From: Zygnema cylindricum
Taxonomy: Eukaryota > Streptophyta > Zygnematophyceae > Zygnematales > Zygnemataceae
NCBI GenBank assembly: GCA_037447655.1
Contig: JBBHKE010003230.1
Span: 62,001 to 126,000, forward strand
Direction of reading: 5' to 3'
Length of the DNA: 64,000 nt
Below, piece after piece: positions 54,887 through 64,000 of this stretch. Both the position numbers and the translations under genes were made by a program. The notes beneath the pieces are model-generated. The model saw only the letters and a list, made by a program, of their open reading frames with translations. It made no database searches and was not told the origin of the DNA. The number at the start of each line of letters is the position of its first letter. The first letter of the stretch is position 1.

Positions 54887-57528
54887 TTAGCCTGCCGAGA
54901 AGCTGGCTAACACAACCGGGAGCATGGGACCGCCATAGCAACAGCAATGGTCACCCGGCTCGATAGTCAATGGAGGAGCGAGGCACTCTATGTGAAACCT
55001 CGGATCTCCAACTGGCCACGTATACACCCCCTGCAAAATGAACATCCTGTTAGTATCTATGTCTACCACACGTATAATGGGTGGAGAGACATCAACATCA
55101 TGCTAGTATCTATGTCTACCACACGTATAATGGGTGGAGAGACATCAGTGTCCACAGTGTCAAAGGATTGGCGACGGAGGGAAACGCGATCTCCGACTCG
55201 GGAAGACCTCGGTTGAGATTTGTACATATTATCGAAATGGCTCGAGTTGATGAGAAAACCGGGCTCACAGGAAATATCTCAGGAAATTTGTGGCAATGAT
55301 GGGCTGCCCAATAGGATCTTTGCTGCGGCGAGAGAGTGGGAAATTTCTTCCCCAATGGCGTTACCGGAGAATGCAGGAAGAGTTGAAGCTAAATGTGCCA
55401 TAGTGGGCAACGGTTTGCGGGCGGAGACGAGAGGAAGGAAGATTTTACATCTCAAGAAGTTAGAGGGTCGGTAGGAGAAGGTCTGAATGTGCATGTCTAC
55501 TCCTCCACCAACTTGGAAGATGAAATCCTGTCCCACTAAGCATTCATAGTCGTTACATTTGGTGACTAATGCTTGGATAGAAACTTCCACGAACTCATTC
55601 TCGGTTCTTTTTTGGAACTGAAAGACGAGCGGGTCCTTGGTGATCTTAAGCACTGGCTCGTGGTACCGGCCGAAGTGAGAAGCCGTTTAGCCGTGGCTTG
55701 AAACTTCTTTGCAGTCAGACCAAGCTTGAGCGCAAATCTGGCTCTGAGGATCACGCGTTTGGCTCCGGTGTCTATGAGAGGAAGAGAGGGAGCGACACCA
55801 TTAACAGGAAAAGACTTTTGAGAGTTGTCTAGGAAACTAATATAAGGATCAAGGTTACGGCATTCATCTGCGGTCCCCAACTGAACCACAGAAAGACTGC
55901 GGTTCAACTGGAGGGCCCTCAAAGCGGCGGATGCAGGGTCTTTGTTAACAAGAGGAGAGTGATTTGGAACCTTATCAACAAAGGGAGAGGCTTTGGGACT
56001 GTCCTCTATCATGGCTAAAAAAATGCTTAGCGGTTCTTTGACTCGATGCGCCTCATTTATGGTGCTATCGAGAATGATTAGTGCTTCACCCGCAATGGAG
56101 GAAGGTGATTCTTATAGGGGAGAGATAGATTATTTCCCGAACGAAAGTGGAATTCGGGAATTCAATAATTTGCCATCCCGATTGTGTTCAGGCGAACCCT
56201 TATCAAAGGTAGTGCACTATGTTGGACAGTGGAATCTCAGAGGATTTGGCCACCCAACGATGGCATGTGAATGACTGTCCTCGCCACTGTTCTCGCCATT
56301 CGGGTGAATATTGGTTTCATTTCTGGCAATGAAGGCAACAAATTGCTTTTTCCTCATGGCAGCCATCATGGCTTGCAACTGGGCCTTTTCACTCTCTCGC
56401 TGAGAGATCTTAGATAGAGTCACCTCTATCTTGGTCTCATTAGGAGGAGTAACCGGCTTTGCCGAACGGGCCGGAATTCCCCCGTTTTGAATCTGATTTT
56501 GATATAAATTTTTTGGGTCTTTAACATGGCAACGGTGGACGTAATGTCCTTTCTGCTGGCAATGGGTGCATGTGGCCGACTTATTTGGGCACATGCGGGC
56601 ATCGTACCCAGTATCGGAATCACAATTGGTCTCCGATATTAATTGGCGAGTTTCCCATGGCTGACGTCTTTGGAAGCCTATTAAGAGGCCATGGGTTTTT
56701 CTCGGAGGTGGTGGAGATAGGTCAAAGGGTTCCCCTTGAGATTCGGGTATCTCGTGGTTATCCCACCAAGACATTTGCATTTGGTACTTGACCAAGTATT
56801 GCGCGGATTGCTCAAATGTAAATTTAACTCTGTACATTTGAATGAGGTGAGTTTGAATGAATATTTTCGATTGAGGGGAAAGTTGCCCCACGAATTTTTG
56901 GACGTACATGACGTTTGGCAACGCTTCTCGAAGGGTTTCCATTCAAGCTTGTAAAACAGGGGCAGTCTCACGCGGCTTACGTTAGAAATTCATTAACTCT
57001 TTGATTTGGATTTTGCATCCAGTATTCTTCTTAGAGGAGATTGAACATGACCGAAAGCGGGTCACGTAAAGGAATTGTTCCCCCTGGTCTAACTGGGACC
57101 GCCGCAAGGTCAGCCAGGATATACTGATGAGGAATCTCAGAGATGGTTGAATACAACTCATCCCCATTAACATCTAATACGGTTGGAACAACCGCTTGGT
57201 AGGGGATTTTTGCCTAGCCGCGAACGACTAAGAGTTCTACGAACAGTGGAGAGTGTTCCGTCATTTGACAGATACTCCCATACTTCCATGTACACAAGGT
57301 GAGAGACGAACCCCAAAGGTATAGACCGAGGAGAGAGAAAGCGACCCTAAGGTCAAACGTGTCATGATAACGAAAGGCCAAATCTCTCATTTCCGTATCC
57401 AACAACATCCGGAAATGAGACAAGGACATAATGTCCTTCAAACCTGACAAGCAAAATTGCATCCTCCCCATGGACCTCTTCAAGGAGGAAGCCATGTCGT
57501 CAAAAGAAAAATGGACTGGTCGTACCAA
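54887..57528 (-). pseudogene. Retroelement gag-protease remnant, lineage unassigned
   Basis: Minus-strand pieces in order: 57528-57214 (MVRPVHFSFDD, N-terminal gag-like), 57173-56982, 56942-56217 (a helical domain with ALPNVMYVQKFVGQLSP, then a CCHC knuckle CTHCQQKGHYVHRC near 56530), 56012-55650 (retropepsin-type LPLIDTGAKRVILRA, active-site DTG near 55770), 55653-55279 (VTKCNDYECLVGQDFIF, the conserved LxGxDF-like strand), and 55069-54887 (GVYTWPVGDPRFH). Frame changes separate the pieces. The D-T-G plus G-x-D-F layout fits Ty3-type proteases better than copia ones. No RT is seen downstream. Confidence 0.65.
55051..55156. repeat. 53-bp tandem duplication
   Basis: TAGTATCTATGTCTACCACA begins at 55051 and again at 55104, with identical following sequence through GGAGAGACATCA. 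Confidence 0.85.
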
Positions 57529-58001
57529 TTTTGGGCTGGCCGGGAATTGAAAGGTGATAGGATTGGAAAAGATTTCCTCCGAAAAGTCTTCTTCGGCTCT
57601 ATTTAGGTATTACCTAGAAGAAACCGATGATAGTGATGACGTCGAGGTCAGATTTTAACGAACTGACAGAGATCTAGAAGCAGCAACCGAATCTAGTGCG
57701 TTCGTAGACTCGGATAAACCACAAGGATCTAACTGCGGTGGACGGAAAACTGTCTAGGTGCGGGTAGATCCGGATTGATAACGTAGGTTATCACAATCCG
57801 TGGGCATAAACGAAGAGAAAATCTTCGACTATGACTATTGGAGTTCGCCACGACCTATCCGAGGTGCGTCAGATGCCAGACTAGACCACACACGACAAGA
57901 CAACACCCGAAGTCACTAGTAGGACCCGGTGGACGGATCTAGCACGAAGGCGAAGTACCAAAACCTGTATCTCGCAAACAATGGGGCAAGGCGAAAGGGC
58001 C

Positions 58002-58123
58002 AGATCTATAAAACAAAAAGAGCTCTATCCAAACACATTAGGGTGTAGATCTACAATCGCATAGATCTATAAAACAAAAAGAGCTCTATCCAAACACATT
58101 AGGGTGTAGATCTACAATCGCAT
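58002..58123. repeat. 61-bp tandem duplication
   Basis: AGATCTATAAAACAAAAAGA starts at 58002 and again at 58063, followed by the same sequence to AATCGCAT. Confidence 0.88.
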
Positions 58124-58571
58124 AGACAGAAAAAAGTTTAAGCACTGCCACCCACGGCAAGATCTAAGAAGGAAATCATGCAAAATAGTAGCACACAAAC
58201 TTGAAGGCCACACAAGGCAGATGGCATGCGGGGAAAGCAAGAAAGGATGTAAATGCTCAATAAGAAAGGTTTATAATCGAACCAATCCACACCGATCCCC
58301 TAAACGAGTGTCCACCAGACTTGTTCGAAGCTAGTCGGGTTTTGCAGAGCTCCTTGGAATGAATTCGGCTCCACTATCTACTCCGAGAGTCTTCTCCAAT
58401 GTCCTCTGGACCGTGCTGGCCTCCGCCTCCGAATGTCCAACACCAGAGAAAAGGGAAAGGAAAAGAAAATTGCACGAATAATAAATAGAAAAGGGAAAGA
58501 AAATAAACGTTTAAGTAAGTTAGGATTCGGGGAAAGGAGCTGCCCAAAAAACTAGGTTTCCAGCCTGCAGC

Positions 58572-58700
58572 AACCCTAATTCTGCAGAAACCCTACTTCT
58601 GCAGGAAACCCTAATTCTGCATAAAAACTCGTATTTTTGCAGACAAACCCTAATTTGACAGAAAACCCTAAATTGTCAGAAAAACCCAAATTCTGCCACA
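58572..58700. repeat. AAACCCTAATTCTGCAG minisatellite (array 1)
   Basis: Six or more degenerate ~20-bp units, each with an AAACCCTAA core (plant telomere-like or telo-box) followed by TTCTGC or TGACAG. Confidence 0.8.
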
Positions 58701-58785
58701 AAATATCGATGTAAATATGCAGCACGGAAATATAATAGAATAAGGTAGGGGGAAAACTCTTAAAGAAATAAATTGGAAAGAACGA

Positions 58786-58922
<137 letters not shown>

Positions 58923-59337
58923 TTTTTCAATGGTATAAATTTTAGATATATAATGTTTTTATAATTTTTTTCAAAACCCAAACCGAACAGTAAAACTAAA
59001 ACAGAGAGGTAAATCAGTGCGGAATTGAAACAAAAGACAAACCAAACTGAAAATGAAAAGGACCTTTAGATATTACAATATATATGATATTCCTTTTTGT
59101 CTTTGAAAAACAAAAGAAGGAAATTATAATTGGAAAGCAAATAGAATCAAAACATGGGAAAAGATAAGACCGAATTTAACTAATAAAAGATAAGACCGAA
59201 TTTAAATAGTTGACAACAAACTTAATGTCTATGTCTCTTTTAAGTAAAAGACACGAAGGAGGAAGATATGGCGGACAGATAGGCAAGTATAATCCAAAGC
59301 AATAAATGGGAAACAAGCAATAATAGATTCAACGAAT

Positions 59338-59525
59338 AAACCCCTAAATCTCAAATTTGCTAGAACACTAGATTTGCAGCCAAGAAACTCGTAGCAACAA
59401 ACTTAAAGGGCAAGATCTCAAGAATAAGACCCTAAATCTGCTGCAATCCTAATTCTGCAACCAAAACCCTAAATCTGCAGCCAAACCTTAATTTCACAGA
59501 TTAACCCTAAATCTGCCACAAAATA
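59338..59525. repeat. AAACCCTAAATCTGCAG minisatellite (array 2)
   Basis: Same unit type as 58572-58700 (ACCCTAAATCTGC), about eight degenerate units. The two arrays are probably parts of a duplicated segment. Confidence 0.8.
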
Positions 59526-59529
59526 GGAC

Positions 59530-60286
59530 CTAACTCTGTAGACAAGAAAAAGAGTGGCATCAAGGTAGGAGACAAGCTTTGAAAGAAAGAAATGGGAGAA
59601 AACAAGAAACAAAATGTTTTTTTTTTTTATATAAAATAAAATTTATATTATTTTTAAATAATTTATCTAAAATTTATTTTGGACAAGAATACTAAGCCAC
59701 GAGGTAGCCACTAGGCTCTCGGGTCTCTATTGTATTCTCTATAAGAGTTATCTCAAAGAGACAGCAAAGAAAAAAACCAATTCCAACCAAAACAAGGAAA
59801 ATTCCAAATCTGGCCAAAATTCACTCCTCCACTCACAACCGAAATACAAACAACACAAATACAAACACTCCAAACCGTTCAGCTGCCCGTGGAAGGCGCA
59901 GCCAGATCCGGACGCTTCTCCACACGAGCTCTAATCCACCGCTTCCCAAAAATGACACAAGTTGGAGGGAAACCTTCCAGACTTGGCTTTGAGCCACGTG
60001 AATTAAAAAGCGTGGGCAGAAATACAAGAGAGAATATCCGAAATCTACCTTACCTCTAAAGCTAGCTAGCAAGGAAAAAAAAGACACGTGGGCAATCGGT
60101 GAGAGAGAGCAAGAGAGAAGCTCAGCCGCCAAGAGGAAATTCTTGTCCAAAAGCTAAAAATTCTAAGTCCAAAATAAGCCTATGCTTAAGCGAAACAAGC
60201 CTACGTCTAGCCTACTTTACCTGAACGAAAACTACTTAAGATGTTGGCCAATGGGTGGCCAACATTGTCTGCCGTACGCCAGACAA
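59530..60286. other. No recognised gene
   Basis: A frame on the minus strand (59833-60150) has no recognisable domain. The sequence is otherwise unremarkable. Confidence 0.45.
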
Positions 60287-60506
60287 AATCCACAATCCAA
60301 TGGTAAAAACCCTCCCTATCTACATGTATGCGTGAACCTACATAGGTTCACGACTTAAATATGTACTCAAAATCGAAGCGCAACCAAACGCTCCCCAATC
60401 CACAATCCAATGGTAAAAACCCTCCCTATCTACATGTATGCGTGAACTTACATGGGTTCACGACTTAAATATGTACTCAAAATCAAAGCGCCACCAAACG
60501 CTCCCC
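60287..60506. repeat. 110-bp tandem duplication
   Basis: Two adjacent copies (60287-60396 and 60397-60506) differ at about four positions. Each includes the short hairpin-like GTGAACCTACATAGGTTCAC or its variant. Confidence 0.9.
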
Positions 60507-62105
60507 GTACATGCGATTCGCACGTCACGAAAGTCCAATTGAAGTAAAAGTATAGGGGAAAATAAAGGTACAAATGAAATATCGCGTAGGTTCGTCCATC
60601 TCGTTTTGTACGACTTCTAAACAATATCCACGCACGTTATTCGAATCGTGTACCTAAAAGTGAAACATACGACGCACGATATTAGTATCCGTTCAATCAA
60701 ACGTGTACACAAATCGCGCACACGCCAAATATGAGTGAACGGACAATATACAATGTTATAAACCAAGAGTGCGTGCGATATAATTTGCGTGCAAGCAACC
60801 GACACGATGCTGCATGACTGATTTATTAGTGTTAATGCGAAATTATAATGTACAATACAAATTAAGTGCAAGGAAACGTGGCAAATTTTAGGCAACTTTC
60901 GTTAATAATGTAACTAACACTATATGTGATTTTCACCCAAAAAAAGTAGCGGCTGAATTAGTGTTATTAACTAATAAAGATGGGCGGTGTAGTGAGAAGC
61001 TAAGGACATAAGAGTTTTATCGCCAATCACTTTTGAGAATAATCTGAGGTTATGTTTCCCAACAAACACATTGAAGAGCAAAAACATGTTATGTTAATAG
61101 TAAAATAATTATTGGGACGATTGAGTATGATATTGACATAATTTTCATGGAACTTTGCGGTTTCTTTTTTCTCACGCCTACACACATAAAAACAAAAATT
61201 GAAGAGAAGAGACATGTATTGTAATTAAATATAGAGCATGGTATTGGGATCTTTATGGATCTTTGCGGTTACGATTGTTTCACATTCACAATGTTGCTAG
61301 ATTTTTTTGACTTTTGGCATCAAACATCCACATTACCATTGTTATTTGCCCTAAAATTTTTGGGAGGGATGAGAAATTGGATACTTAAATCTTAATTGGA
61401 TACTTAAACCCCCTCTGTTTTTTATTCCACGGAAATTATCTCTACCGCTAACCTTTCTTTCATTTACATTTTTCTCTCCCTCTCCTCCCTCATATCTCTC
61501 AATCATCGATAACTATTTCAATTAAAAATATCACAAATAGAAATCGCGACAGGATAAATTAAAGAGCACGATGGTAAACCATCTGAGTCCAGGGGTACAA
61601 ATAGGGTGGCACAGCCAAAACTGAAAAACTACAAGCAGGGCAATAAAAAAAAAAGAAAGCAACGTGAACACATAAAAAGGCAAGTAAAGTAAAAGCACCT
61701 AAACTCAAAATGAAAAGCATGACACCTTAGGAAACCAAAAACAACAACCCCAAACCCAACTCAATCAAATATATACAAAAAACAACCCCATAAACCCCCC
61801 CAACCTGGGGAAGCATGTTGAGGGAGTACCGTAACACGTTGACGATCCATAACCGCAATAGCTGATCGAAGGAGAATAGAAGTCTGCACTCGCTGTAAAT
61901 CCACAAATAAACGTTGACGATAAAAAGAAGTAAGGACAAAAGGAGGAGGGCTCCCAAGGGCACGTCGTTTGAAAAGCACGTCGAGCACAAGTACGGATAA
62001 AGTTGTCCAACGCAACACCCAAACAACCAATGATCTCGACCGTCATCAAAATAAAGTCATCCATAAGGTCGCGTTGGGCATAATCACGCTCCTTCGCCTT
62101 AGCCG
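60507..62105. other. No recognised gene
   Basis: AT-rich DNA. Overlapping minus-strand frames at 61727-62064 share one GC-richer patch but show no recognisable domain. Confidence 0.45.
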
Positions 62106-63125
62106 TGCGATTATGTGTCCTCCATTGGACTATATAATTCAGGAAGCCTCTAGATAGTTTTTAACTAACCCACTTTCAGCCACAACCACTGCTGCCCAAG
62201 CAGACAAATTGACAGTGTGACAGCACCCTTGTGGAGTGTGGACTCCCTTGAGTCCGTAGCAAAAAAAATCACTAAAAATGGCCAACCAGCTGATAAGTTA
62301 TGAAATAGCAAAGATGCCAAGTTTATAGAAAACTCTCTAAGGGAGAGAGGTCCCTACCTACCAAATTCTCTAAGTCCTAAACCCCTCTCACAACCCCTAT
62401 CTACTGACATAGCAACCAATCACACGACTGTAGAATATAGATAGGTACTACGGCCGATGTACTTTCTGTACGGCAAGGCCATTAAATGGACGTGTGTCTT
62501 TGTCTCAGTCGTCCTTTTGCTCCCCGGGATTCCTACTTTTCAATGTTATCTCACCACGTGGCGCCAGGTCACGTCACACCCAAAAACCGCCAAAGCGGCC
62601 ATTCTGAGATCTCGGCGATGATACGCGCCGTCGGATCTAAACCAACTTTCAATATTAGTCGTTGAAACAAATGTCCTGTTCATTTGTTTCGTGTATGACA
62701 TGTCGTACCGTATTTTTAGGAATCCCTATGTACTTTATCTGTAATTCAAGTAATCGGATTAGATCCTTGTAACAACATTTAAATAAATATCACACCTCAT
62801 GTTTTGTAACGGATTTCTATGACAGACCAGTTAGAGGTGACAGCTACGCCTCGCTCTATCGGTCGGAGGTTCAAATCTAGCCGGACTCAACCTTTTGTTG
62901 AGAGTGACATAAGTCACTCTTTAGTCCTGCCTGTTGAACTTAAGACAACCATGGCTCAACCACCCAACAACTATGGCCCAACCACCCTCTCTATCCTTTA
63001 GTGAGTACAACAAGTATGGTGGCTAGAGAGAGGAGGTGGAGGCAGGCTGTTCGCTATTTTATTTTTCCTATTTTACTGATATATTTAGACTTAGAAAATA
63101 CCATACAAATCTAGTAATTTCAACA
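62106..63125 (-). mobile_element. 3' LTR of minus-strand copia element (~1.02 kb)
   Basis: On the minus strand it starts TGTTGAAATTACTAG at 63125 directly after the polypurine tract. The far end near 62106 was placed by alignment with the LTR at 42382 (shared TCTCCATTG / AAGCCTCTAG block) and is approximate. It is a diverged relative of the tRNA-box LTR family, with GGTTCAAATC at 62868-62877 and a CCACGTGGCGCC box near 62563. Confidence 0.7.
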
Positions 63126-63137
63126 CTCCCCTTATTT
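63126..63137 (-). other. Polypurine tract
   Basis: AATAAGGGGAG on the minus strand abuts the LTR start TGTTG. Confidence 0.75.
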
Positions 63138-63138
63138 T

Positions 63139-64000
63139 CTAGTCTAACTTTAACTTCTGTTTTAGTCCACACTTTTCTCTGCAATATTTGAACTTGGGAG
63201 AAGGCACTCGTTTTGTCATCATATTAGCCACCATTTCCTCCTCCGATCTATATACAAGATTCACAATCTTATTCTCAACTTTTTCTCTCACAAAACTCAA
63301 TCTTATGTCTATATGCTTAGCCTTGAAATGATGTTTGGGATTAGCTGCAATTGCAACGGCAGCTTGATTATCACAAAACACTTCATGAACTCCCTCTTTC
63401 ATATACCCCAGTTCTTGCAACAAGGACTTGACCCACATCAACATATTCACAACAGATTAAGAGGCCATGTACTCACCCTCCATAGTAGATTGAGCAACCA
63501 CCTTTTGTTGCTTGTTGCTCAACAACAAGTACCTTCCCCCACATACAACACATACATAGAAGTGCATCTTCTCATAGGTGCATCCTCATAACTGGCATCA
63601 CTCCAAGTAGTGATATCACTGTGCTCCCCTCCCAAATGCAACCGTAACTCTCTGGTTCCTACTAGATATCTCATGACTCTCTTAGCTGCCTCAAAATTTC
63701 TCTTTTTGGGATCATTTAGACTCCTGCTGAGGACTCCTATTGCTGCCGCTATGTCCAGCCTTGTACATTTCATAAAGTAAATCAAACTTCCTACGCCCTG
63801 TCTATAAGGAATAGACTTCATAAACTCTCTCTCTTCTGGACTCATCGGATCATCTAACATTATCACTCCTCCTACACTCCCATCACTTACTTTTTTCGAG
63901 TCCATGGGAGTGGTACAACTGTTTGCCTTTTTCATCTGGAATTTCTCAAGCATGTTACCTATTGCTTCTTTCTGGGTAAGTTTGATAATCATTTTCCGCC
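63139..64000 (-). pseudogene. Copia RT C-terminus and RNase H (runs off window)
   Basis: The minus-strand frame 63992-63519 reads LTQKEAIGNMLEKF, then GSLIYFMKCTRLDIAAAIG, RVMRYLVGT, and the RNase H start WSDASYED, ending GEGTCC at a stop. After a stop-containing gap (MEGEYMAS then stop) the frame 63450-63139 gives WVKSLLQELGYM, FCDNQAAVAIA, KHIDIRLSFVREK and the C-terminal MMTKRVPSPK. Two breaks, so inactive. The rest of the element lies beyond the window. Confidence 0.9.

Noticed and set aside
61727-62064. Three overlapping minus-strand frames of 89-99 aa next to the LTR
   Set aside because: All three frames are open over the same patch, with no domain and no splice logic; most likely chance.

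Overview
This is a eukaryotic, plant-type (streptophyte) nuclear window. It has two intron-rich host genes in a sea of transposable elements. The evidence for a green plant is a medium-chain acyl-CoA oxidase of the plant ACX3 type with an N-terminal PTS2, GT-AG introns with T-rich tracts, and Ty1/copia elements whose primer-binding sites fit plant initiator tRNA-Met. The repeat-rich, simple-sequence-rich texture could fit a bryophyte, lycophyte, fern, gymnosperm or charophyte alga; the species is not identified.

Layout. 1-19.6 kb is a pile of Ty1/copia elements on both strands: minus-strand remnants (1-8.7 kb), one nearly complete but broken plus-strand element with two ~1 kb LTRs (8693-14998), then three minus-strand LTR+PBS+gag stubs (15.0-19.6 kb). 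20.0-21.7 kb holds two hAT-type MITEs in opposite orientation, each with a perfect 8-bp target duplication; a third copy lies at 33.2 kb. 22.8-31.2 kb is the ACX3-like gene: 15 exons, an uninterrupted 692-aa reading when spliced. 35.8-40.6 kb, on the minus strand, is a second host gene that no single ORF reveals: seven exons give a 418-aa GDP-fucose O-fucosyltransferase-like protein. Its introns are filled with purine/pyrimidine tracts, and one carries a tRNA-like cloverleaf.

41.9-49.2 kb is a cluster of MITEs with 16-bp inverted ends of the type GGGCGTGTCCCCATGT. Part of it forms a ~4 kb palindrome, later interrupted by a solo LTR (TSD CTTTT) in one arm and a small foldback in the other. The rest shows nested insertions, including another hAT MITE with an 8-bp TSD. 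49.6-51.7 kb is a simple-sequence block with a sharp strand switch from pyrimidine- to purine-rich. 52-54 kb has one possible two-exon gene and a decayed reading frame. 54.9-57.5 kb is a decayed minus-strand gag-protease of an unassigned retroelement. 58-60.5 kb holds simple repeats and tandem duplications. 62.1-64 kb is the 3' end of another minus-strand copia element.

The host genes are independent: one acts in peroxisomal beta-oxidation, the other probably in the secretory pathway. I found no new cellular system. The most unusual signals are (1) a copia LTR family whose PBS is complementary to the anticodon arm of initiator tRNA-Met, the half-tRNA priming arrangement known from Drosophila copia, (2) tRNA-like A/B boxes conserved antisense inside the LTRs of that family, and (3) the nested palindromic MITE cluster.
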